64,000 nucleotides of DNA from Oscheius onirici. Lineage: Eukaryota > Nematoda > Chromadorea > Rhabditida > Rhabditidae. Both the position numbers and the translations under genes were made by a program. The stretch is taken from contig OW051470.1 in NCBI GenBank assembly GCA_932521025.1, positions 620,001 through 684,000 on the forward strand, written 5' to 3'. Positions 52,954 to 63,128 of the stretch are shown in pieces; the first letter of the stretch is position 1; each line of letters opens with the position of its first letter. Below the pieces are notes generated by a model that was not told the DNA's origin, did not search any database, and saw only the letters and a program-made list of their open reading frames with translations.

Positions 52954-55035
52954 CGGACTCTTGTACATCTTGTCTCCCGGCTTACAGCCAAAGGCGCTCT
53001 GGAAGTGTTCAGAGTGCATCAACAGTGTGTTGACACGCGGCTTACTGAAGAAATGTGTGTTATTAAAATTTTCCATAATTTTTTCATCGACTCTTTCGCG
53101 GCAATACATAGCGACCATTGAGTAGAAGAAGAACTGCTCCTTTGGCACAATGCCAGGCTCTTCAAGCATGTCCTGTTTTTTCATGTAGAGCTCCACAATC
53201 GCGGCAAGTCCGACGACATCAGCCCCATCCTCCCAGGCAGTCTTCCACACAGAATGGCATTTGGGCGAAATGCTGCACTTATCGGCTCGGTAGTTTTTAA
53301 GACATTCGACGAAATATAAATTGAAAAATTATGCCTTCACCCCGAAAAAATGCGTACGTAATTGCGTACAAGCGTGCTTCTTAGAGCTTTTACCGTACCC
53401 TGGAACTTGGGTTTCTGAGAAACAGAGCGAGCATTGCTGGGAAGATTCGAAATATTCCATAGCTGTGATAAGCATTCACGTCCGTCATCATTACAGTAGT
53501 TTTCACTCCTTCAATATTTTGGGCGAAGATCTTAGCACAGACCATGCAATGTATAACTTCTAGCTTGAACCAATAGAACCTGAAATTGTTTTTTTGACTG
53601 GGGAAAAAACTTCAATTACCTGTTGTTCAAACACTTTTCGAAAGTTGACATTGTTAGGTTGAAGAGAGGCTCAAAGTCGATTTCCAGGGAAGTGTTGAAG
53701 GGGATGTAAGTGACATTCAACATGTTATTGTAGTGATTCTTGAGCTTGCGATCTCTCAGAGACCCCTGAAATCTGTAGTTTTGGGAAAAAAGAATAACGA
53801 AAACAGTAATAATTTTTTTTGTTCAAAATTTGGAATGAACACACATCAAGGTGGCGCTACTGCAACCTATGTTTTCCTGGTGCAACCTATTTTTTCGTAA
53901 TTTCAGGAATTTTTTTTGTTCAAAATTTGGAATCTAGTAGAGAAAAAAAAGGAACAATCTGTCACAAGAAATAAAAGAAAAAAGAATTTATTAAAAATGT
54001 CAGAAAACAACGCAAAAAACACTTTTATTGTGCGAAAATTTTCTTCAACATTTTTGGGAAATTTTTTATACTTTTTGTGTCAGATTATTCCTCATATTTT
54101 TCTCTACTAGATACAAATTCTGAACAAAAAAGTTTTCTGAAACTTCGAAAAAATAGGTTGCACCAAGTTTGCGCCTTTGATGTCGTTATAGAGAGTGACA
54201 GTAAAAGAGTGGCTAACTTTTATGTGCTCCCAGTAAATCTTCTTCATTTCTTCGGCATCATTCTTTATGATCTCCTGTTCCCTATCCATCCATTTCCTCA
54301 GCGTAGCGTTAGCTTTCAGAGATCTAGAAAAAAAAGTTCAACTAAGGACTCAACCAAACCCACTTCAAGTATCCGTCAGTGTGAGCGGCATCTCTGAAAA
54401 ACTGAATAGGATACTCCGGCTGGGTTGTCGTAAATGGGACAAAGATTTCATGAATAACTTAAGAGCTTTTCATGATATTCGCGATGATCGTATCGTTGAC
54501 ATCATTCAGCGGCAATGGAGAGAACGTCTCGGCATAGTTTCGACAACGCATGGCGTCCCCCTTGCACCTGAATTGTAGAGTTTAATTTTTTTGTTTGGAA
54601 AACTAGCCATGCAATAACGTCCTGTTTGAGCTGACTGAAGTCTTTCATGACTTCCTTCTTCTCGAAACGGTATTTCCGATTTTCGTTTTCTTTTTCCTGA
54701 AAGAAGACTTCGTGAGTCACTGCTCTGTCTTTCTGTCCAGTACCTCATACAGTTTGAACATCCTCTTCACCGTCGGACTCCAATACTTGGTAGAGTTAAA
54801 TGTTGTGAGCAGGAAATTCCTCGCATGAAGTATGAAGGTCTCATTCCTCGGTATGTTCAGAGAACACGTGTGCTCGTACATGTCCTCACAGGGACTTACA
54901 GACATGTTGCGGTACCTATGAAAAAAAGTATAGGTTTTTTCTCTCTCACTTCTTCACATGACGGATGAAGAGGTCGTCCTCCTCTGCGAAGCAGTAAATA
55001 CTGGAAAGGAGAATAGAAAAGAGGAGAAGATGCAT
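52954..55035 (-). pseudogene. M13 (neprilysin-like) peptidase, decayed and lacking HExxH
   Basis: A signal peptide exon (55035-54950, MHLLLFSILLSSIYCFA) joins 54915-54744, which has the M13 N-terminal motif SPCEDMYEHTC. Further exons are near 54696-54610, 54580-54460, 54330-54210, 53765-53620 (GSLRDRKLKNHYNNM...) and 53579-53399 (VNAYHSYGIFRIFPAML, like the NAFY...PAG block). The C-terminal exon (about 53310-52954) has GADVVGL, FFFYSMVAMYC, KPRVNTLLMHSEHFQSAFGC and KPGDKMYKSP, the M13 C-terminal pattern. Between the last two exons the zinc-binding HExxH block is missing. An in-frame TAA follows NIMKSS, and the preceding exon joins out of frame. The extreme 3' end is unresolved. Confidence 0.7.
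53879..54160. repeat. Foldback element inside a peptidase intron
   Basis: tggtgcaacctattttttcg at 53879 and the following approx. 70 bases (through ctagtagagaaaaa) are inverted at about 54090-54160. It lies between exons ending YWEHIK and beginning GSLRDRK, so it was inserted in an intron. Confidence 0.8.
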
Positions 55036-55870
55036 CTCAGATCTTGTTGATAGAATGAAAGTGAGACCATTTATCGGGGCCTGTGCCCGAATAGGATACA
55101 AAAACGGATAATGAGAGACGTCACTGTCTGCGCATCTATTCATTCACCATGCATCATCTTCATTAAAATCTCCTAGGGATCTGTTGTGATCGATGAACAG
55201 GATAAGAAGGAGTTTTAGAACAAAAAGAGTTTATTTTTTAGAGAAAACGATATCAACCGCTCTTGGCGGAGAAGAATCACAAAACTGAGTAAAGGGAGGA
55301 CAATATTCAAAAAAGGAGAAGGTTTGACTACCGAATCGTAGGGATGCGGTAGCGCGGGAATTTGAATAAAGGGAAAGACACCAACATTATCATTTTATTG
55401 AAGATTTGAAAAATTAACCAAATAAATTGTACAGAAGATGGTTGATGCCTCCGGGGGTGCGTTCTGTGGACGTTGCTGAACGCTCCACTAACTGAATGAG
55501 ATGCTCAGAACTGCGTTCAGGTAAGGACTCCGTTAATCCGCTTGGAGTCGGACAAAAATAGAAGAAAAAGCGGTTTTTTGACAAAATCCGGTAAAAATAG
55601 CAGTTTTCTTCGATTTTCATCGTCAGTTTTCGATTTTCTTCCAATTTTTTTCTGATGGCAAAACTAAATCTAATCGGGGGACATACTTGGAAACAAAAAA
55701 ATCCGAAAAAGCGAAATGAATTTTTTTAGCAAGCCGCAAAGTCCAACCTGGCCGGACAGGTTTGCCAGCCCTGGTCGGAGGAGAATGACTTAAACCTCGG
55801 TATCGACCATCATAGATAAATCTACGATATGGAAATAAATAAAATTCCTTTCTTACAAACTGATTGAAAC
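55036..55870. other. Intergenic, no supported gene
   Basis: AT-rich spacer; only short open frames on the minus strand with no recognisable domain. No repeat pair was identified. Confidence 0.4.
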
Positions 55871-56137
55871 CAAATTCAAAGATATCACAGGACGAGCCTT
55901 AGCCTGGATCGGCATAGTCCTTCAGACACGGATCTCACTACTTTTAAGACAGCCTTTGGTCCTTAAACCAATTGAAGAGTGGGATCTGGACAGCCGAAAT
56001 ATTTTGCTCCTAAGAATTGTGGAGAGGTTGGTTTAAAGCAATTTTAGAAGAATGAACGTATATTTCGATCAATTTCGAAGCTGTCGCTGGAACTTGGAAT
56101 CATGGTGACTGTACTGCTAGTCCTGTAGCTGGTTAGC
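55871..56137 (+). pseudogene. C-type lectin relic (C-terminal half)
   Basis: ITGRALAWIGIVL matches the start of the second lectin exon, with a deletion immediately afterwards. The residues around cctttggtccttaaaccaat (FGPxTN with a stop), a degraded CG region and a final exon (GTWNHGDC-like) follow. Multiple frameshifts and stops. It ends just before the next conserved upstream module. Confidence 0.6.
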
Positions 56138-56195
56138 GATTCTTTGGTTACAGTCGTTTTAAAGAATAAACTCTCACAGTCCACAAGACTTGAAT

Positions 56196-56305
56196 CGGAA
56201 AATGACCATCCGTTTAAGAGAGTGAGACTAGCCATGACTCTCTGTCTAATCCCTGCTAAGTGGTCACGGACACGGGCAAGAGTCAAAATGTGTCCGCAGT
56301 TTTGA
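56196..56305 (+). promoter_or_regulatory. Conserved lectin upstream module
   Basis: cggaaaatgaccatccgttt, gagagtgagactagccatga and caaaatgtgtccgcagtttt are all present, ending at the ATG. Confidence 0.55.
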
Positions 56306-57129
56306 ATGAGACTACTAGTTCCTTTGTTTCTATTGAATAGGAACGTCCTGGCCTGTGCTTCTACTTCTTCAGCCAGTAGTCCAGTTACTACCAGTACAAC
56401 TACTGAAGGTCCGAGTACGACTACAACTACAGGTTCAGTAGGAAGGTTACAGTAATCCTGGTTTCAGAGACCACTACCTCGACTAGTACGTCGACTACTA
56501 CGAGTACGACTACGACCAGTACTACTACTACAACTACATGTAAGTTCCAGACTGTTCAGATTACTGTACTGTCCAATTGACTTCTTGTTTCCTTGACTAG
56601 CTGTCTTCCCAGTTCTTATGTTTCTGCCTCTTGACTCTTACTCTTTGAATCCGATCTTACAGTGGGCTGTCCAACCGGCTGGACCCTTTTCGAAACCAAC
56701 TGTTTCATGTTTATCAACGTCATTGTTGATGGAATCACTGCTGGCACGGACTGTGTGACACGGGGAGGTAACCTGGCCTCAATCCATAGCCAAGCTGAAA
56801 ATGATTTTGTTAATGGTACTTTATCGAATTTACTTTGAAAAAAAGGTTTAGGCCTAACACTCGGAGGCATTACCTGGATAGGAATAGTGCATCTTGACCA
56901 AAATCCAGCTACTTTCATGTGGTCTGACGGCACCGCCTTTGGTCCTTACACAAATTGGAGACCGGCAGAGCCGAGTCTTTTGCTTGGAGAAATGTGTGGA
57001 GTGGTTGGTTCCGAGTATTGAACATTTGAAAAAGTCTTTCAGCTGAATGTAACACCTGGACTTTGGGACGATGCAATGTGCAGTCTAGCTTTTCCCTATG
57101 TTTGTGAGCAACCGGCTATAGGAGGATAA
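56306..57129 (+). CDS. Secreted C-type lectin (SCAST type)
   Basis: Five exons (56306-56432, 56468-56539, 56663-56815, 56852-57003, 57043-57129) sum to 197 codons in phase: 196 residues. Signal peptide MRLLVPLFLLNRNVLA, leader CASTSSASSPVT and Ser/Thr linker. The lectin domain has CPTGWTLFETNCFMF, SIHSQAENDFVN, TWIGIVHLDQNPATFMW, an EPS site (NWRPAEPSLLLGEMC), WDDAMC and ends YVCEQPAIGG. I chose the acceptor gtttag at 56851 for exon 4 because it keeps the phase. Confidence 0.87.
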
Positions 57130-57339
57130 AGAGAATAAAAATTTTAGCTTGCGAATACTGGATTTTACTTTTTAGTTTTCGTTGCTCTCCTCAGAGGGAG
57201 AGCTTTTCAAAATTCTTCCAACCACTGCTTTCACAGGGTTAGAGCTTTCTGATACCTCAAAAGTATGAACTTATAAAAAGCAGAAAATGGGAATTTTCCA
57301 GGAAGGTCATAAACCACGCACGACGACGCGATACGGGTG

Positions 57340-57430
57340 TCAACCGGGCGCCATGGCCGAATGGATAGCATCGTTGTCTGGCAATCGAACGTTACCGGGG
57401 GGTTCTCCGTTCGATCCCGGTCCACAAAAA
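57340..57430 (+). repeat. tRNA-like sequence with A- and B-box motifs
   Basis: atggccgaatgg (A-box-like, near 57352) and gttcgatcccgg (B-box, near 57408) are spaced as in tRNA genes and followed by a run of T. The anticodon and acceptor stems do not pair convincingly (accggg/cccggt form a different hairpin). It may be a tRNA pseudogene or SINE head. The remaining parts of 57130-57894 show nothing further. Confidence 0.45.
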
Positions 57431-57894
57431 CTTTTTTGCTTTTTAGTTTCTGGCCTTTTGTGGATCCTGAACACGATCATGATGTTCATTTTCATTTTTG
57501 TTGCTTTAAAACCTTTTGGAAGGCGAGATTTAAAACGGTTAAAAAACGCCAAACTATGGAGGTTTGTACTGAAATCGACGACTCTCTTTTTTTCGGTGTT
57601 TCAGTTCCTACAGTTTCCGATGGTGCTGAACACGTTTCTGATGCCCGTTTTCGTTTTTGTGCTTTATAAAAACGGTCGAGGGTAATATTAAAAAAAAAGC
57701 CGTAAAAACGTAAAAAACACTGTTTTCGAGTACCAGGTGAAGGTCCTATCAGTCTGGTTTTTGTGAGGTCAAAACTCTTTTTGGATCAGATACTGATCCA
57801 GTTGGCTTTGAATCAGATACTGTACTCATTCATTTTCTCCTGTATCTCTGGCTCTTTACCATGTCCTCTACAGTGAAATTTATTAGTAAAAGAT

Positions 57895-59083
57895 TTATGT
57901 CGCAACTGGTTGTTCACAAACATAAGACAGAGCCTGTCCGGTGCAAGGAAAGTCGTCCCATTGACCGGTATTAGGAACGACGTTCATCTAAACAAACTCG
58001 GTATACTGTAACAGTTACTGAGCATACCGTTCCACACATGTCTGTCGCAATCAAAGTAGGTTCACCAGGCCTGAAATTTGTATAGAGACCATAAGTAGAC
58101 CCATCCGTCCAGATGAAATTTGCCGCAGGTGGAGCGGGATTCACTAATCCGATCCAAATGAGCATGCCGTTGCTGATCACTGAAAAAATATTTTATGAGA
58201 GTTCACGGCAAAAAAACGTACTATTAACAAAATCATTTTCCGCTTGACTATGGATTGAGGCAAGGTTTCCTCCCATGAGTAGGCAGTTCTGGCCGGCGGT
58301 CATGGCATCGACAGCGGCCATGACAAAAGTGAAACAGTTGGCCTGGAATTGGGTCCAGCCATCGGGACAGGGTACTGAAAGACGGGAGAGTCAGAGAGTT
58401 AGCGAGTTAAAAAGTTAGAGAATTAGAGAGTCAGAGTCATAGAGTAAGCAAGTGAGAGAGTCAAGGAATAAATGAGCTAGAGACTCTGACAAGGGAAGGT
58501 TTTTAGTTGGGTCCCGGATACCGAAACAAGCTCGATACCATTCGAAAGACCATCGAAAATGACGATGTTTGCCAGATTTTCAGCTGCGGAATGAATTTCC
58601 TCTGCTCTCTGGAGCCATTTTAATTTTCGACATTTTTGTCCATTTTCCCCATTTTTTTGCTACCCCGACATTTGTGAGTCATGGAGTCATTGATTCACTG
58701 ATTCAAAGAGTCAGTTAGTGAGTCAGAGAGTGTGTGAGCCGGGAAGTCAGAGAATGAGAGAGTCAGAGATTCAGAGACCGAGAGTTAGAGAGTTAGAGAG
58801 ACAGATAGTCAGAGCCAAAAAGTCAGAGACTGAGAGCCAGAGAGACTGAAATTGACTCACAAACTGTTGTAGTTGTCGTGGTAGTAGTTGTGCTAGTAGT
58901 AGTCGTCGTACTAGTCGAAGTAGTAGTTTCTGAAGGTATACTGTAACAGACTACCATTCTCAGACCTGTAGTAGTTGTCGTAGGAGTCTCAGTACTGGTA
59001 GTCACAGGATTACCGGCTGAAGAAGTAGAAGCACAGGAAAAGACGTTCCGATGTAGCAGAAACAAAAGAACCAGCAGTCTCAT
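57895..59083 (-). CDS. Secreted C-type lectin (SCAST type)
   Basis: Five exons (59083-58966, 58929-58861, 58374-58222, 58179-58028, 57987-57895) sum to 195 codons in phase: 194 residues. Signal peptide MRLLVLLFLLHRNVFS, leader CASTSSAGNPVT and Thr linker. The lectin domain has CPDGWTQFQANCFTF, SIHSQAENDFVN, IWIGLVNPAPPAANFIW, an EPT site (NFRPGEPTLIATDMC), WDDFPC and ends YVCEQPVAT. The sequence is closest to the gene at 41001. The long intron 2 holds a purine/pyrimidine simple repeat and the 39.3-kb dispersed repeat. It is divergently paired with the gene at 59278. Confidence 0.88.
58380..58855 (-). repeat. Low-complexity agagtcag tract flanking a dispersed repeat
   Basis: Two clusters of gagagtcagagagttag-like units (58380-58490 and 58680-58850) surround a copy of the repeat also at 39340-39490 (here about 58505-58640). 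On the gene's coding strand they are CTCT-rich, as in introns of several neighbours. Confidence 0.65.
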
Positions 59084-59186
59084 TCAAAGCTATGGTCGTC
59101 TCTTGACCGTGTCCATGACCGCTTAGCTCGGATTAGACAGAGATTCACGGCTAGTCTCAGTCTTCTAAACGGATGGTCACTTTCCG
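59084..59186 (-). promoter_or_regulatory. Conserved lectin upstream module (minus strand)
   Basis: Reading on the minus strand, cggaaagtgaccatccgttt and gactgagactagccgtga precede the ATG, with cggtcaagag kept nearer to the start. The neighbouring gene on the plus strand (59278) lacks its own module, so this may serve both. Confidence 0.5.
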
Positions 59187-59277
59187 ATCCAGCCGTCTCA
59201 GTGTGGAACTAATTGTTTCTTGGAACATCTTGTACTCTGAAGACCAAGTCTTGTCCTTTTTTGTCAGAAACTCCTAG

Positions 59278-60392
59278 ATGAACATCATCTTCTTTTTGGT
59301 TCTTCTGATAAAATATTCTCTGTCCTGTGCTTCTACAGCTTCAGCTGCCAATCCAGTGACTACTTCGACTCCAGTTACTACAACAACGACTACAGGTAAC
59401 GTCTAATTGAGTAACAGATTAGGGATTTTGTAGAAATCACAACCACGACGACTACTGAAGAAATTACGACGACTACTACTACTGCAGCTGCTTGTAAGTT
59501 GTCTCTGTCTGTAGACATATGCGCTTGGACCGGCTGGGAAAAAATTGCCTTCAGTGCGGCGGGCAAAAGAAATTCAGCACGCTTTTTTTCTGGGGTTTTT
59601 GTGTTTCCCCAGGCATTGTGAACAAACACCGACCAGCACAGAAAAAAGTTAAGCAAAAAAGACAAAACCGCAAAGAAGAACGAAAAATAAGATGAAATTG
59701 GTGTTTTTCGTACCAAACTTCAATTTTCTTTGCGGATTCATCTTTTTATGCCTAAATTTTTTTTGTACTAGCGGGTATTTGTTCACAATGACTGGGGAAA
59801 CATTAAAAAAAAACAGAAAAAAAGCGTGCTGATTTCCTTTTGCCCGCCGCACTGAAGGCAATTTTTTCCCAGCCGCTTCAAGCGCACATGTCTGCCTCTG
59901 TCCCTCTTTCATTTTCCATCCTTACAGTAACCTGTCCCGCCAACTACGTTCTCTTCGAGACCAACTGCTACTTCTACGAGGCCACACCAACTGATCCACA
60001 GGCCGCTGTGACAGCATGTATGATGATGGGTGCCAATGCAGTTTCTATCCACAGTCAGGCACAAAATGACTTTATTCAAAGTGAGCAAGAATTTGACCGT
60101 ATCCTGACGAAATCTCAGTGCTCGTCAACGGAGCAATAATTTATATCGGTGCCGTTCGGCCAGACCCGACCACTGTCGATTTCATCTGGACTGATGGCAC
60201 GCCTTTCGTTTATAACAACTGGGCTCCGGGAGATCCGTCTGGCGGTGCTGTAGAGTTTTGTGTCCAGGTGACTTTTTCATGAGATATTTGAAAAAAAAAT
60301 TCTAGATGAATACGAATGGAAATGATGGAATGTGGGACAATACTGGATGCACTGACATGCTGGGATACGTCTGTGAAGTGGCGGCTACTTGA
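59278..60392 (+). CDS. Secreted C-type lectin (SCAST type), diverged
   Basis: Five exons (59278-59395, 59434-59493, 59928-60080, 60119-60267, 60306-60392) sum to 189 codons in phase: 188 residues. Signal peptide MNIIFFLVLLIKYSLS, leader CASTASAANPVT and Thr linker (EITTTTTTEEITTTT). The lectin domain has CPANYVLFETNCYFY (GW replaced by NY), SIHSQAQNDFIQ, IYIGAVRPDPTTVDFIW, a DPS site (APGDPSGGAVEFC), WDNTGC and ends YVCEVAAT. Intron 2 (434 bases) contains a foldback element. No upstream module of its own is visible. Confidence 0.86.
59516..59891. repeat. Foldback element, arms over 100 bp, in lectin intron 2
   Basis: The left end (acatatgcgcttggaccggc) pairs with the right end (...agccgcttcaagcgcacatg). 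Also gaaaaaattgccttcagtgc, gcgtgct and ttccccag are each inverted in the right half. The loop includes cgaccagcac. It ends 36 bases before the exon 3 acceptor. Confidence 0.82.
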
Positions 60393-60559
60393 TTAAGGAG
60401 GGGTTGTTTTCGGGTAATAAAACTGTTTGAAAGGTTTTTTTCGGAGAATTTAATCAAATGTTCTCGTATACAGACGTATTCTCAGGATGAGTCGGGATGA
60501 GTGAGAGCCATACTCAAAATCTGGAACTAGTTTCGAAAACAGTTGTAAAGATTGAGGTT

Positions 60560-61005
60560 TAAGCTGTCAATTGTGAGTCGACTTCTGTTGCTCCAAGAGT
60601 CCTGATTGCTCCAACCTAAGAGTTCTGCATCCCGACAAGATCTGAATCAGGTTCTTAGTCTCTCCTCGTTCACTCACTATTAAAATGCCATTTTTCGCCT
60701 GACTATGGATTGAGGTAAAAGTGGCTCCCAAAGCTCGGCAGTTCACCAGAACTGTATCAAAATCGACCATGGCAGTTCCTGGTATAAAACAGTTTTCTCC
60801 AAACTGGGTCCGCCTGGACAGGTCGCTGAAGTTGGATTACTGTAGGGACAGGACATACCGATTGTGTTAGTTGGGAAAGTTGTCGTAGATGTAGAAGTGG
60901 GTGTTACTAGCGGTTGGTTCTAAGAGTATGCTGACAATGAGACAAAGGGACAGGCAGACAGTATGTTCGTTCGACATACCAGTGGTCGTTGTAGTAGGAC
61001 TCATG
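60560..61005 (-). pseudogene. C-type lectin pseudogene, truncated at both ends
   Basis: Two Thr-rich linker exons (near 61003-60980 and 60922-60865) precede a first lectin exon from about 60824. The latter has lost bases after the first Cys (CPGGPSLE where the paralogue at 63.5 kb has CPGGWTQFQ) and changes frame. LVNCRALGAT and SIHSQAKNGI follow. The second lectin exon, signal peptide and 3' end are missing or beyond recognition. Its closest relative is the intact gene at 63129. Confidence 0.6.
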
Positions 61006-61212
61006 CTTCTGGTCTACTTTAGGGGAATTTAGAAACTTTAGGGAAATTTAGACATTATAGGGGAATTTAGAAATGGCCGAAACCATAGGGGAATTTAGAA
61101 ATTATAAGGGAATTTAGAACTGACACTGGGATTTTGAAAAATCCAAGCTACTTTCAGATTTTATGGCTTTACTGTCTGATTTTTGCTTTTTTTGTATCCC
61201 CGAAGCATTTTA

Positions 61213-61566
61213 TTCCACAGCTATCTTCTCAGTTTTTGTAGCAATAGGCCAGGTAAACATAATATCAGTATGCTTCTAGTGATAGACTAAGCATTTAACA
61301 GAGGTTATCACTCTCGTTGTGGGCTTTCAGTTTGGCTGAGGATGTCATAACTTTCTGGGAAACAGTCTGCCATTCTGGATGCATAGGTAACAAGCAGGGA
61401 TAGTTATGACATTCTCAGCCCAACTGAAAGCCCACAACGAGAGTGATAACCTTTTTTAAATGCTTAGGCTATCACTAGAAGCATACTGATGTTATGTTTA
61501 CCTGGTCGATTGCTACTAAAACTGAGAAGATGGCTGTTTTGAACTTCAAAACCGAAACCTGTGGAA
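61213..61566. repeat. Foldback element with aggggaatttag flanks
   Basis: ttccacagctatcttctcag near 61213 and the next approx. 130 bases (ccaggtaaacataatatcag, tatcactctcgttgtggg) are inverted to about 61566. Outside it the phrase aggggaatttaga occurs four times on the left (61020-61110), and its complement lies on the right near 61570-61582, suggesting extended terminal repeats. Confidence 0.8.
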
Positions 61567-61584
61567 AAAATTCTAAATTCCCCT

Positions 61585-61720
61585 ATCCACTTTAAATTGC
61601 TCCCAGGTCTCTGTGTGTGTGTGTTAGTGTGTCTGTCGGAAGCTTTAATTGGCAATCAAAATGAAGCAATTTGTGCGCACAATTAAGGGGAAAGGAGTTA
61701 GTGTAACAAGTTTAGACAAG
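61585..61720 (+). repeat. Dispersed repeat shared with 16.5 kb
   Basis: Second copy of the repeat at 16456-16585, starting tccactttaaattgctccca. Here no reverse-transcriptase frame follows; 61721-62221 has no gene except a short gagggacag run near 61975-62000. Confidence 0.75.
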
Positions 61721-62221
61721 GCAATTTGCAGACCTTGAAAAAGCACTCTAAAGTGCGTGGGCTTTGATTATTTTTGACTGGGGATAGTGTCCAGACAGTA
61801 GAGAATCAAGTGCGGATTAGGAATACGGGAAGAGGGTTTCTACTATAACTTTAGCTCCAACAGGGATAGGGGAGAACAGGCACGGACATGGATACGAGAA
61901 AACCGGGAAGAGCAGAGCACATTGCAGAATGCAAGGGCGGACAGAGAAAAAGTGTCGAGCAATTAGAAACAGAGGAACAGAGGGACAGAGGGACAGAGAT
62001 CTGTCTCTGTACTTTCAGTCCTTCCAGATTATCTTTTTGCTTCGTGTACAGTATTTACTCTCACCTATTAATTGATCTGGAGAGGGATCAAATAGCAAAC
62101 TGTTAACTGTTACGTTTTGAAAAGGACAAAACTAAGTCACTTAGCCCCGGAGGGGCGTAGCACAGGGACAGGGACAGCTAATAATCAGCTTCCCATTTTT
62201 ATCAAACAGCTCCATCTTGAA

Positions 62222-62600
62222 TCAATTGTTCGTAGTGTCTAGAGGACTGTGTCCCTTGACTTCAATTATCTGTTTAGTATGCTCCTTACTGTGAATAGCA
62301 TCGACAAATTTATCAACTTTGTTGGTCCAGACTTTCTTCTGAAACTTTTCTCTGACTCTCTGACTCTATGCTCTTATGACTCTCCCTCACCTTTCTCACA
62401 GCACAGAGAATCGATTCCGGTTTGTCAGAATTTTTAAAATCCACGCGCAGATGAATTTGGACATCCTTTTCTGGAACATCCTCAACAACAAGACTATTCT
62501 CAAAATTGATGATCAAACTGTCGCTAGGCTTGCCATTTGCGACGAACTTGACAGCATAGACATCTCCAACTTTGATGCCATGTTCAATGCTGACAGACAT
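62222..62600 (-). CDS. Galectin-like domain protein, 5' end uncertain
   Basis: Two exons (62600-62391, 62338-62222) join in phase 0 across a 52-base intron ending gtttcag and give 108 residues. IEHGIKVGDVYAVKFVANGK, SDSLIINF and EKDVQIHLRVDF follow the order of galectin strands (GxxV..., F.INF, D..LH..). The canonical NPRF is RVDF, so key sugar-binding residues are not all conserved. The C-terminus continues KKVWTNKVDKFVDAIHSKE and ends GHSPLDTTNN. The frame is open in front of the ATG (TAR|MSVS) after an acceptor-like tgatatgag, so an upstream exon may exist. No signal peptide is seen in this part. Assignment rests on pattern only. Confidence 0.5.
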
Positions 62601-62899
62601 GCGTGCAGTCTCATATCACCCCTTTTTTTTCAATTATATACTTTACCTGTGCAGTAGTAAAGAGAGAGAGAGAAAAAGAGCCACATTTTTACACAGTTCT
62701 TAGGCCGGAGACTGACCAGATTCCTTCTTTCAGTTTCCCACAGAGTATTTGAGAGAGTCTGCCCATTGAACTGGAAGTTGTTCCTGTGATCAGACTCTCC
62801 CACAATGGAGGACTCGTCCCCATCTCTCTGTCTCGACAGTACAGGACGATGTGGCTAGTATTTCTTCCCTTTGCAGGCGTCCATGTGACCTTTTACCGA

Positions 62900-63060
62900 A
62901 ATTATAGTAATCTCATACAGGCGGATATGTATTGGTCACTGGACTAGCTAGTACTAGCTGAAGCGGTAGAATCACAGTGTCTGTACAAAAAAAGCCCTCT
63001 TGAAGTAGAAAGATGAATGATTCATCGGAGAGAAGCAAAGAGCGCCTAATCCTGGTCGCA
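62900..63060 (-). pseudogene. C-type lectin leader relic
   Basis: On the minus strand, a hydrophobic start, TACAGACAC, and cttcagctagtactagctagtccagtgacc-like DNA (only fragments of ASTASxxPVT) resemble a lectin signal exon, but the frame is broken and no lectin exon follows downstream. Confidence 0.35.
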
Positions 63061-63128
63061 GAACACTCGCTTTCTCTTTTACATACAAACTGGTTGTTCA
63101 TCTTGGATCAAAGGGTCACGGTAGTGGT

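Noticed and set aside
57340-57430. Possible functional tRNA gene
   Set aside because: A-box, B-box and a T-run are present, but anticodon and acceptor stems cannot be paired convincingly, so it is listed only as a tRNA-like repeat.
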